Of a stretch of 64,000 nt of DNA, positions 49,559 through 58,601 are shown piece by piece. Numbering within the stretch: position 1 is the first letter of the stretch; each line of letters starts with the position of its first letter. The notes below the pieces were generated by a model, which saw only the letters and a program-made list of their open reading frames with translations, searched no databases and was not told where the DNA came from. The stretch is from Acidobacteriaceae bacterium (GTDB taxonomy: Bacteria > Acidobacteriota > Terriglobia > Terriglobales > Acidobacteriaceae), in the NCBI GenBank assembly GCA_003132445.1, contig PKXU01000082.1, positions 42,873 through 106,872 on the forward strand, written 5' to 3'. A program made the position numbers and the translations under genes.

Positions 49559-51715
49559 TTATCGTTCCTTTCCCACCGCTTTTCGCTTTCCTGTTGGAAC
49601 GTGAGCGGGGATGGCGGTGGGAACCTTCCCTTCCGCAACCCGCATCAGGAAATCCTGCGCGCTGAAAGCCGCGGCCCCAGTGGGCGGCCGGCGATTGCGA
49701 GCGCCGTGCATGGGCTGCCAGGCACGCATGTAAGTAGCATCCTTCAACAGAATTCTTGCCTTACGGTTATCGGCCAAATAGGCATCCAAAATTTCATGCC
49801 GCACCCGTTCCCGCAACATTTCATCGCGCAGCGGCACCAGCACTTCGACACGCTCATAAAGATTGCGAGGCATCCAATCTGCGCTGCCGATATAAATCGC
49901 TTCTTCGCCCCCATTTGAAAAGTAGTAAATCCGGCTATGCTCCAGAAACCGGCCGACAATGCTGCGCACGCGGATGTGGTCGCTCACCCCGCGCACGCCC
50001 GGACGCAGCGCGCAGATACCGCGCACAATCAGATCAATCTGTACGCCAGCTTGCGACGCGCGGTAAAGGGCTTGGATCACACCCTTGTCCAACAGCGCGT
50101 TCATCTTCGCGATGATGCGAGCTTCTTTGCCCTGCCGCGCGTGCTCGGTCTCCCGATCAATGAGGGCGATGCACTTCTCCGCCAGATCCAGAGGAGCCAC
50201 CAAAAGCGGCTCGTAGCTTGGATTCTCAGCGTAAGCCGTCAGGAAACTGAAAACATCGTGCACGGCACGCGTGATCTCAGGATTGGCCGTGAACAAACTT
50301 AAATCAGTGTAGATTCTTGCAGTGTTTGCGTTGTAGTTCCCAGTGCCGATATGAGCATAACTGCGCGCCACCCCGTCAGGGTCGCGCCGCACCAGCAGAG
50401 ACAACTTGCAGTGCGTTTTCAGGCCCACCAGGCCGTGGAAGACCTGCACTCCCGCGTCTTCCAGATCGCGCGCCCAGCGTATATTCGAAGCTTCATCAAA
50501 GCGCGCCTTCAACTCCACCACGGTGGTTACTTCCTTGCGCGACGCCGCGTCCATTAGCGAAGGCACAATCAATGAATGTTCGCTGGTGCGGTAGAGAGTC
50601 TGCTTGATGGAAAGAACATTCTCATCCTCCGCCGCCGATTCAATAAACGAAATAACGGCGTCGTAGGAGTCGAATGGATGATGCAGCAGAATGTCATGCG
50701 CGCGCAGCTCCTCGAACAAGTCCTTGAATTTAGAAGTGAGCCGTAACTCGCGCGGAGAAAAAGCGGGGTCCTTGAGATCCGGCCGCTTCACCTGCTCGTA
50801 GACATTAAACAGGCGCGAAAGATTGACCGGACCATTTACCGGAAAAACCTGCCACGGATCCAGCTCGAACACCGTGCGCAAGCGATCGATGATCTCCGGG
50901 TCGGCATCCGCTTCAATTTCCATGCGGACCGCATCCCCTTTGCGCCGGTTATGCAATTCCGCACGCACCGATTCCAGCAGGCTTCTCGCCTCTTCTTCCG
51001 CCAAATACAGATTGCTGTTGCGAGTCACGCGAAAAGGCGCGGACGAAACGATGTCATATCCGTGGTACATGCGCACGGCATGATGTGCCACCAGGTCGGC
51101 CAGGAAAATAAAGTCGGCAGTGCCCTCTGACGGCAACCGCACCAGCCGTGGCAAAGCCCGCGGCACGGAAACTACGCCAGTGTAAGTGAGCGCCGAGCGC
51201 CGCCGCCGGCGCAGCAGAAAACCGAGACACAAAGCTTTGTTAATGACTCGTGGGAAGGGATGCGCCGGATCCACGGTAACCGGCGTCAACAGCGGGTCCA
51301 GTTCCTTTTCGCAGTATTCTTCTACGAAGCCTAAAGCATCGGCATCCAGTTCGTGCAGTCCCAGAACCCGAATTCCATTCTCGGCCAGCGCTGGACGCAA
51401 ACTTCCATTCCAGCAGTCATACTGATCGTCCACAAATTCGTGCGTCAGCCGGTTCAGTAGACCGCGTTTTTCCATCAGCGTTACACCGTCGGGCCCGGCC
51501 TCGTTGTAGCCGTCCTCGATTTGCTGCATCATGGCGGCCACGCGCACTTCGAAAAACTCATCCAGGTTGCTCGCGGAGATGGCCAGAAACTTCAGCCGCT
51601 CCAGAAGCGGATTTCCTTCGTCCGATGCCTCTTCGAGCACCCGCCGATTGAATGCCAGCCAGGAAGTGTCGCGGTTCAAAAAGTACTGTGGGTTGTCGAG
51701 CGAGATTCGAGCCAT
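49559..51715 (-). CDS. ppk1: Polyphosphate kinase 1
   Basis: FLNRDTSWLAFNRRVLEEA; LLHHPFDSYDAVISFI; GLKTHCKLSLLVRRD; IYIGSADWMPRNLYERVEV. Confidence 0.98.
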   Translation of the reverse strand: MARISLDNPQYFLNRDTSWLAFNRRVLEEASDEGNPLLERLKFLAISASNLDEFFEVRVAAMMQQIEDGYNEAGPDGVTLMEKRGLLNRLTHEFVDDQYDCWNGSLRPALAENGIRVLGLHELDADALGFVEEYCEKELDPLLTPVTVDPAHPFPRVINKALCLGFLLRRRRRSALTYTGVVSVPRALPRLVRLPSEGTADFIFLADLVAHHAVRMYHGYDIVSSAPFRVTRNSNLYLAEEEARSLLESVRAELHNRRKGDAVRMEIEADADPEIIDRLRTVFELDPWQVFPVNGPVNLSRLFNVYEQVKRPDLKDPAFSPRELRLTSKFKDLFEELRAHDILLHHPFDSYDAVISFIESAAEDENVLSIKQTLYRTSEHSLIVPSLMDAASRKEVTTVVELKARFDEASNIRWARDLEDAGVQVFHGLVGLKTHCKLSLLVRRDPDGVARSYAHIGTGNYNANTARIYTDLSLFTANPEITRAVHDVFSFLTAYAENPSYEPLLVAPLDLAEKCIALIDRETEHARQGKEARIIAKMNALLDKGVIQALYRASQAGVQIDLIVRGICALRPGVRGVSDHIRVRSIVGRFLEHSRIYYFSNGGEEAIYIGSADWMPRNLYERVEVLVPLRDEMLRERVRHEILDAYLADNRKARILLKDATYMRAWQPMHGARNRRPPTGAAAFSAQDFLMRVAEGKVPTAIPAHVPTGKRKAVGKER

Positions 51716-51869
51716 GGGAGAGCGCTTTACGTTTTATCTGTGAGATTTTCCCTGCGAACGATTCCCTTGAGTGCAGCTCCAAGTACGGGACCTTCAGTAT
51801 AAAGCATCGAGCAAGGCTACGCAGCCGCTTGACCCAAAAGAGATTCGAACCGTTGTCTTCGCTCAAAAT

Positions 51870-51909
51870 CAAAACGGCACCCAGACAGCGTGAATCTGTC
51901 CAGGTGCCG
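51870..51909 (-). terminator. Rho-independent-type terminator downstream of the porin gene
   Basis: Minus strand CGGCACC-tg-GACAG-N7-CTGTC-tg-GGTGCCG stem followed by TTTTGATTTT. Confidence 0.7.
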
Positions 51910-51964
51910 GTAGCTTTGCGTTGACCGGCAAAAGCGCCGGCAAAAGTGTCCGCCATTTCCTACG

Positions 51965-53773
51965 CTATGGCAGGTAGTAGCGGAACGACGTGAGTATCAT
52001 GTTGTCGACTCCCTGTGCGGAGCTTGGAGCACCCGCACCCGACCAGGAATTGCGGATTATGACCGAGTACTGCGGACCAAACTGTATTCGGCCCCAGTTA
52101 AATTTCTCCTTGGCTCCGTCAGCCACCTTGAACCAGACACCGGCAGTGCCTTCCATGACCACACGCGAGTCGCCCGTGCAATTCGAGAGCGCGCCAGGAG
52201 AGAATCCACCTGAACCCGGTCCGGTTTCGGTTAAGCAGCCGGTGTTGACAAAGAACGGCGACCCGTAACCCACATACTTTTTTTGCACCGGGTCATAGTC
52301 CGCCGCGCGGCCCGCATACTCTGCCCCGCCATTGAAGTAGATATCAGCCTTGGAGTTGTGGAATTCAAGAGTCGATAACCCTTGCAGGCTCTTGATGAGA
52401 TAAAGCGTTCCATTGGTGTGGACAGAAACGTCCGACAATCCTGCTGTGCCGTAGCGCCCCTCGCCGCTGCCGCCAAAGCCATGGAGTCCGAGATCGACGT
52501 GCTTATGGGCAAACGACCAGCGTACGTTGGCGCCGATTCCACCACCGTCCTTTGAACTGTTATACGCGCCAGTAGCGTTCGGTCCGGCCTTGGTGCTGCC
52601 GCCGCACACCGTGGTTGTGGCTACGTCTTCGCAAGGGAAGACACGATCGCGGAAGCGGCTGTACACGCCGAAAATTTCGTAGTGTCCGAAACCCGGCTCG
52701 AAAGCAAGCTTGGCAACGATATCGGGCGACGGATTGAAGGAATAGTTAGACTGGTTATTGAACAGGCCGCTGGTCACGCCCGCGGTTCCTACCAGGAAAT
52801 TGGAAGCGTTATTGTGCGCAGTGAGCGTGGCCGACGCGTCCTCCATCGACACCGCCAACCAAACCTTGTTGTTAAAGTTCTTCGCCAGGCGCAATCCGTA
52901 TTGCCGCGCCCAGCTGAAGCCCACCGTATATTGAGGGTCGATGGTCATTGGAGTCGCTTCCGTGCGATTATCCACGCCATGCTTGGTTTCCGTGACCAGA
53001 CTCCACATTTGTCCGCCGGTGACGCTCCAGCCATTGTCCATCTCGGCCTTGCCCCACGCTTGCCGCTGGCGGAGTGAGTAGCTGTTGCTTTGGTTGTTGT
53101 TGGAGGTATCAGCCGCCGACAGGAAGTCAGTTTCAACGTAACCCGACAACTTCGCGTTTCTCAAACGGCCTTCCACCAGCATCGAGAGTCGCGACTGCCG
53201 TCCGGAACCGAAGAATTCCGACATATTGTAGGTGGAGCTGCCGGGAAAGGGCACAGTGTTGAAGGGAGTGTTGATGTCCGCCCCCAGAGCACGTTGCCGC
53301 CAAACCGTTTCACCCGCCAGAAAGCCTCCCGGCGTGATGGTCACGCCTTTAACGTGAATAGCCATCGGAGCTGCCGAAATGTTCTTTTGTGTTTCCTGGA
53401 CGCTCACGACGGTGCTGGCGATATTGCTTTTCAGGTCAGTCACATCGCTCTTCAATTCGCTGACAGTCTGTTGTTGCTGCGCAGCTTGCGCCTGGGCCGT
53501 GTCCGCTTTGCTCTGTGCGTCGCTGGCCGCGCTTTGCGCCTGTTGCGTCGCCTGATCCTTGTTGTGAAGTTCATCGCGCAGTGCTTGAATCTCCCGTTGC
53601 TGCTGCGCCAGAGCCGCCTGTTGCGAGGCGATTGCATCCTTCAGCGCTTGCACATCCGCAGCGGTTACTGTCTCCGCCGGTCGTTTCTTCCTGGGTTGGG
53701 GCGCAGTGCTGGTCTGTCCGACCAGTCCCGTCGCCAGAGACAGAATGGCACACAACTTCCACACAGACTTCAT
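51965..53773 (-). CDS. Outer-membrane porin (DcaP-like/OprP-like) with N-terminal coiled coil
   Basis: Signal peptide, long QQ-rich heptad region, aromatic beta-barrel C-terminus (FRYYLP). Confidence 0.82.
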   Translation of the reverse strand: MKSVWKLCAILSLATGLVGQTSTAPQPRKKRPAETVTAADVQALKDAIASQQAALAQQQREIQALRDELHNKDQATQQAQSAASDAQSKADTAQAQAAQQQQTVSELKSDVTDLKSNIASTVVSVQETQKNISAAPMAIHVKGVTITPGGFLAGETVWRQRALGADINTPFNTVPFPGSSTYNMSEFFGSGRQSRLSMLVEGRLRNAKLSGYVETDFLSAADTSNNNQSNSYSLRQRQAWGKAEMDNGWSVTGGQMWSLVTETKHGVDNRTEATPMTIDPQYTVGFSWARQYGLRLAKNFNNKVWLAVSMEDASATLTAHNNASNFLVGTAGVTSGLFNNQSNYSFNPSPDIVAKLAFEPGFGHYEIFGVYSRFRDRVFPCEDVATTTVCGGSTKAGPNATGAYNSSKDGGGIGANVRWSFAHKHVDLGLHGFGGSGEGRYGTAGLSDVSVHTNGTLYLIKSLQGLSTLEFHNSKADIYFNGGAEYAGRAADYDPVQKKYVGYGSPFFVNTGCLTETGPGSGGFSPGALSNCTGDSRVVMEGTAGVWFKVADGAKEKFNWGRIQFGPQYSVIIRNSWSGAGAPSSAQGVDNMILTSFRYYLP

Positions 53774-53830
53774 CGTCCTCTCCTTTTTGTGCCGCGATGA
53801 ATGAATATCCCCCGCCGCTTGCGGAGTTTT

Positions 53831-54835
53831 TTATTTGACCTGCTTGATTGCTTCTTTCACTTTCGCCACAACATTTTCCGGCAATGGTGCGTAGGACAGC
53901 TCAGAAGTCATCTTCTGACCGTCAGTAACCATCCAGTTCAGAAAGTCGGCCAGGATCTTGCCCTTTGCCGGATCCTTCGACTGCGCCGGAATCAGCAACC
54001 AGGTAAAACTGGAAATCGGATAGGCATCTTTTCCGGGAGCGTTCGTGATTGACACCCGGAAATCCGGCGGCATCTTTGGCGCCGAAGCGGCCGCCGCGGT
54101 AACGCTCTCCAGTGACGCCTTCACGAAAGCTCCAGCGGAATTGCCCACGCTCCCGTATGGAATCTTGTTCTGCACCGCGTAAATTAACTCTACGTAACCA
54201 ATCGACCCCGGCAGCTGGCGAATAAATCCCGCGACCCCCTCGTTCCCCTTTCCTCCCATACCAACCGGCCACTTCACCGAGGTGTCGCTGCCCACCTGGC
54301 TCTTCCACTCCGGACTCACCTTGGAAAGATAGTCGGTCCAGATAAAGGTAGTGCCGCTGCCGTCGGAACGATGCACCACGATGATTTCCTTGTCGGGCAA
54401 GCTTACTCCCGGGTTCGCCGAGGTAATCGCTTTGTCATTCCATTTGGAGATCCTGCCCAGGAAAATTCCCGCCAAAGCTTCGGGCGTGAATTTAATTTCC
54501 CCGGTTACTCCGGGAATGTTGTAGGCCGGTACATCTGCTCCCAGTACGGTCGGAATATTCAGAATCTTCGTCTTCGCTTCCTGGAGTTGCTTGTCCGTCA
54601 TGGGCATGTCGCTGGCACCGAAATCCACGGTGCCGGCCGTTACCTGTCGGATTCCGCCGCCGCTGCCGATGGACTGATAGTTAACTTGCGCCTCAGAATG
54701 CAGTTTGTGATATTCGCTGAACCACTTCGAATAGATCGGATATGGAAACGTTGCCCCGGCTGCGTTTAGCGTTGTCTGCCCCACTACCGGCATCGCCAGC
54801 AGCACACACACCAACAGCAGCATGATCTTGCGCAC
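53831..54835 (-). CDS. pstS: Phosphate ABC transporter substrate-binding protein PstS
   Basis: LNAAGATFPYPIYSKWFSEY; QSIGSGGGIRQVTAGTVDFGASDMPM; VHRSDGSGTTFIWTDYLSKVSPEW. Confidence 0.98.
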   Translation of the reverse strand: MRKIMLLLVCVLLAMPVVGQTTLNAAGATFPYPIYSKWFSEYHKLHSEAQVNYQSIGSGGGIRQVTAGTVDFGASDMPMTDKQLQEAKTKILNIPTVLGADVPAYNIPGVTGEIKFTPEALAGIFLGRISKWNDKAITSANPGVSLPDKEIIVVHRSDGSGTTFIWTDYLSKVSPEWKSQVGSDTSVKWPVGMGGKGNEGVAGFIRQLPGSIGYVELIYAVQNKIPYGSVGNSAGAFVKASLESVTAAAASAPKMPPDFRVSITNAPGKDAYPISSFTWLLIPAQSKDPAKGKILADFLNWMVTDGQKMTSELSYAPLPENVVAKVKEAIKQVK

Positions 54836-54881
54836 CAGGTAATTCCTCCTTTAAATTGATATCCCGTTCTAGCGGCAGAAT

Positions 54882-54899
54882 GTTACAAGACGGTTACAG
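54882..54899 (-). promoter_or_regulatory. Candidate Pho box upstream of pstS (minus strand CTGTAAC-CGTC-TTGTAAC)
   Basis: Two 7-nt repeats with a 4-nt spacer, same layout as the enterobacterial PHO box, 47 nt upstream of the pstS start. Confidence 0.65.
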
Positions 54900-54982
54900 G
54901 CGGGTGAATTTCTGATGAAAGGCACAGCACTCAATGCAGGGATTGAGACAGGCTGCTCAAAAGCAAGGGAATTTCATTTTTT

Positions 54983-55849
54983 CTAACGTTCGCTTTGCAG
55001 GTGCGCGATCTCGCGAGGAAACAGCGTATTCGCGGGAAACTGCCGCCGTAAGCCAGCCAGCAACTGCAGTGCCCGCGAATTATTTTTCTCCCGAACGTAA
55101 ACAATAGCCAGCAGCACGCGAGCAAACGGCGCCAGATAGTGCCCATGCTCGGCAGTCATTTGCAGATCGGCGAGTCCTCCTTGCTTATCCGCAGAAAGCC
55201 CGCCCATGCGAAGAAGCCAGCGAATCGGGGCTGCCATGCTTCCGATAATGTACTTGCTGAAGCCCGTCGCCAGCAGCGCGTCGTAACAATCATGGCAAAC
55301 CGCCAGCAGTTCCTGCGCGGAGGCCGAAGCTTGTTTAGTGAAGTGCAACGATGCCAGATTTCGCTTTTCGATGAGCGCCGCATAGTCCGCTTGCAGCCCT
55401 GCCGACAAAGTCAGGGCAAATAAAGCGTCTTGATCTTTAGGATCTTTGGCCAATCGCACATGCGAAAGATTTTCGGCTCGTCCAATGGCTGCCATGAACT
55501 GCCCGCGGAGAGTGGGATCGGGGCTTAGTTTGCGACGACCTGCGAATGCGGCATCATTCTCGTAGAACTGAGACTCCAGCACTCCCAGCCGGTTGAACTC
55601 GGAAAATAAAAATCCCGCCGCCTCGCTCACTGGGCCAACCGGATCGTCCGGATGCAGTTGTTGAAAAGCTGCGAAGTTCTTTTGTGCGCCCGCAAAATCC
55701 AGATTGTACAGTCCAAAATATCCGCGGTCGAGGGCGGAACCTACACCGGACAGCGGCAGATCCTCGGCTCGCCCTCTCGGGCACAGAGCGCAACCCAACC
55801 ACAAGACTGCTACTATGATCCGCTCTCGTGCATCGAATGGCATAGCCAT
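54983..55849 (-). CDS. TPR-like hypothetical protein, exported
   Basis: Signal-like N-terminus; TPR-like helices (YNLDFAGAQKNFAAFQQLHPDDP). Confidence 0.65.
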   Translation of the reverse strand: MAMPFDARERIIVAVLWLGCALCPRGRAEDLPLSGVGSALDRGYFGLYNLDFAGAQKNFAAFQQLHPDDPVGPVSEAAGFLFSEFNRLGVLESQFYENDAAFAGRRKLSPDPTLRGQFMAAIGRAENLSHVRLAKDPKDQDALFALTLSAGLQADYAALIEKRNLASLHFTKQASASAQELLAVCHDCYDALLATGFSKYIIGSMAAPIRWLLRMGGLSADKQGGLADLQMTAEHGHYLAPFARVLLAIVYVREKNNSRALQLLAGLRRQFPANTLFPREIAHLQSER

Positions 55850-56127
55850 CTCACTTCGTAGTATCGTCGATTATGGTCGATAGTGATTAAGTAATCGTGA
55901 TCCCGTTGCTTCAGTGCTCTTTTGGAATCAGTGCGCGTTTAATCTAGTGATTAGTTGCAATTTGGGCGGCCTAGGGCCGCTATCCATTTGATGATTCCCG
56001 CCGCAAACGCTCGAGCCCTTTCTTGTAACCGCTGGGCACTGGTTCGTTTTGCAACCATTCGTTTGGCGACAGTCCGCGTGGCGACGATCTGTTCGAAAAC
56101 GTTCTTCAGCCCGAGGACAAAACCCGC

Positions 56128-58542
56128 ATGACTGACTCTTCCGCACGCTATGCGCCGGGCTGGCCCGGCATTCCTCCACGTTGGACCTCGAGCGCCAAGA
56201 GTGGGGTGGGTACGGCCCTCAATCAGCACAGCAAAGTCTGGTTTACGATCAGTCACGGCATCCTCAACGAAGTTTATTTTCCCCGCGTTGATCAGGCTTG
56301 CACCCGAGACATGGGATTCATCGTTACCAATGGCCGTGATTTTTTCTCTGAAGAAAAGCGCCACTGCACCTTTGAAAACCGGCCTTTTGAACCGGGCGTT
56401 CCCGGCTATAAACTGATCAATACCGAAAACAGCGGACGCTATCGCATTCACAAAGAAGTTCTTACAGACCCCTACCGCAACGTCGTTCTCCAGAAGGTCC
56501 GTTTCGAAGCGCTGCAGGGAGCGTTGTCCGATTACCACCTTTACGCATTGCTCTCGCCGCATCTGGCAAATTGCGGATATCACAACACCGGTTGGATCGG
56601 CGACTACAAGGGTGTTCCCATGTTCTTCGCCGAGCGCGACGGCGCTACTCTGTCCTTCGCGTCGTCAGCTCCCTGGAGGAAAACCTCCGTGGGATTCGTC
56701 GGCGCTTCCGATGGCTGGCAGGATTTGTCCCAGCATTTCCAGATGGAGTGGGAATACACGCGGGCGGAGAACGGCAACATTGCCTTCACCGGAGAGATCG
56801 ATCTTGCCGCCTGCCAAGGTGAATTCATACTCGCAGTGGGCTTCGGATCAATCTGGTCAGAAGCCGGCCAGCAGGCTCGATCGGCGTTATTCGAAGACTA
56901 TGAAGAAATCCGGCAGCACTACCTTGGGCAGTGGCAAAACTGGCAAACCACACTGCGCAAACTGGACGAACCTCTGCGTCAGAACGATCTTTATCGCGCC
57001 TCTACCTCCGTGCTGCGCACCCACGAGTCAAAGGATTTTCTGGGCGGCATCATCGCCAGCCTCTCGATTCCCTGGGGATTCAACAAGGGCGACGAGGATC
57101 TTGGTGGATACCATCTGGTTTGGCCGCGTGATCTGGTCGAAACCGCGGGAGCGCTGCTGGCTGCGGGCGACGTCTCCGATGCCGTGCGTGTGCTCCGCTA
57201 TCTCGAATCCACTCAGGAGGTGGCGGGCAACTGGGTCCAGAATCTTTGGCTCGATGGACGGCCTTACTGGAGCGGCATCCAGATGGACGAAACCGCGTTT
57301 CCGATTCTCTTGATCGATCTGCTCCGCCGCGAAGCGCCCGATGCCTTGGGAACACTCGACCGCTGGTGGCCCATGGTGCGCAAAGCCGCCAGTTTCATTG
57401 TTCGCAACGGTCCGGTTACGCAACAGGATCGATGGGAAGAAGACGCAGGCTACTCGCCGTTCACTTTGGCCGCGGAAATCTCCGCCTTGCTGGCCGGCGC
57501 CGACATTGCCGACCTCACCGGACACACTCATGAAGCCGTAACCATGCGCGACACCGCCGATGCCTGGAACGACAACATCGAGCGCTGGGTCTACGCCACG
57601 GGAGGCGATCTGGCGCAACAACTCGGCATCGATGGCTACTATGTGCGCATTGCCCCGCCTAATACCGACGCCAGCGCCGCCTCGCCTACTCAGGGATTTG
57701 TTCCCATCAAGAACCGTGCGCCGGGGCAGGACGGCGAACGGGCCTATCACATGATCAGCCCCGACGCACTGGCGCTCGTGCGCTTCGGACTGCGCGCGCC
57801 CAACGATCCACGCATTCTGAACACACTCCGCGCCATTGATGCCTTGCTCGGCGTTGAGTTACCCCAGGGGCCGTGTTGGTATCGCTACAACGGAGACGGC
57901 TACGGCGAACACAAAGACGGCTCCGCCTTTGACGGCACTGGCATCGGCCGCCCGTGGCCCTTGCTGGCTGGCGAGCGTGCGCACTACGCATTAGCGGGCG
58001 GCCATCGCGACGAGGCCGTGGCATTGCTTACGGTTATGGAGAACTCCACCGCCGGACAAAGCCGCCTTCTGTCCGAGCAGGTCTGGGATGCCGCGGATAT
58101 TCCCGCGCTCGAACTCTATCGCGGAAAACCGTCTGGCTCAGCCTGCCCACTCGTCTGGGCTCACTCGGAATACATCAAGCTCCGACGCTCGATTCACGAC
58201 AACAAAATCTTTGACCAGCCTCCACAGACCGTTCAGCGATATCTGGTTGAGAAACACACGCGCCAGCATTTCGGCTGGCGGTTCAACAACAAGGTCCGTT
58301 CCATACCGCGCAATCAGACCCTTCGCATCGCCCTCCTCACGCCCGCTCGCGTGCATTGGAGCGTCGATGGCTGGAAGACCGCGCAAGATACCGACACCAG
58401 CGACACCGGCCTCGACCTTCATGTACTCCATCTACCCACCGCGTCATTGCCCGCGGGAGGCCAGGTAGTCTTCACTTTTTATTGGCCGGAGGAGAACCGC
58501 TGGGAAGGGACTGACTATACAGTAACCGTCGAAAACAGTTGA
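56128..58542 (+). CDS. GH15 family glucoamylase/glucodextranase
   Basis: GWPGIPPRWTSSAKSGVGTA; HLVWPRDLVETAGALLAAG; QNLWLDGRPYWSGIQMDETAFPILL. Confidence 0.95.
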   Translation: MTDSSARYAPGWPGIPPRWTSSAKSGVGTALNQHSKVWFTISHGILNEVYFPRVDQACTRDMGFIVTNGRDFFSEEKRHCTFENRPFEPGVPGYKLINTENSGRYRIHKEVLTDPYRNVVLQKVRFEALQGALSDYHLYALLSPHLANCGYHNTGWIGDYKGVPMFFAERDGATLSFASSAPWRKTSVGFVGASDGWQDLSQHFQMEWEYTRAENGNIAFTGEIDLAACQGEFILAVGFGSIWSEAGQQARSALFEDYEEIRQHYLGQWQNWQTTLRKLDEPLRQNDLYRASTSVLRTHESKDFLGGIIASLSIPWGFNKGDEDLGGYHLVWPRDLVETAGALLAAGDVSDAVRVLRYLESTQEVAGNWVQNLWLDGRPYWSGIQMDETAFPILLIDLLRREAPDALGTLDRWWPMVRKAASFIVRNGPVTQQDRWEEDAGYSPFTLAAEISALLAGADIADLTGHTHEAVTMRDTADAWNDNIERWVYATGGDLAQQLGIDGYYVRIAPPNTDASAASPTQGFVPIKNRAPGQDGERAYHMISPDALALVRFGLRAPNDPRILNTLRAIDALLGVELPQGPCWYRYNGDGYGEHKDGSAFDGTGIGRPWPLLAGERAHYALAGGHRDEAVALLTVMENSTAGQSRLLSEQVWDAADIPALELYRGKPSGSACPLVWAHSEYIKLRRSIHDNKIFDQPPQTVQRYLVEKHTRQHFGWRFNNKVRSIPRNQTLRIALLTPARVHWSVDGWKTAQDTDTSDTGLDLHVLHLPTASLPAGGQVVFTFYWPEENRWEGTDYTVTVENS

Positions 58543-58601
58543 TCAAGACTGCCGTGGTGAGCAGTCAGGAAAACATCTGCGTTACAGGCCGGTGGGAAGT
58601 T

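Noticed and set aside
55951-56583. 210-aa ORF on the - strand overlapping the GH15 start
   Set aside because: Antisense to a well-supported GH15 gene and runs into low-complexity repeats
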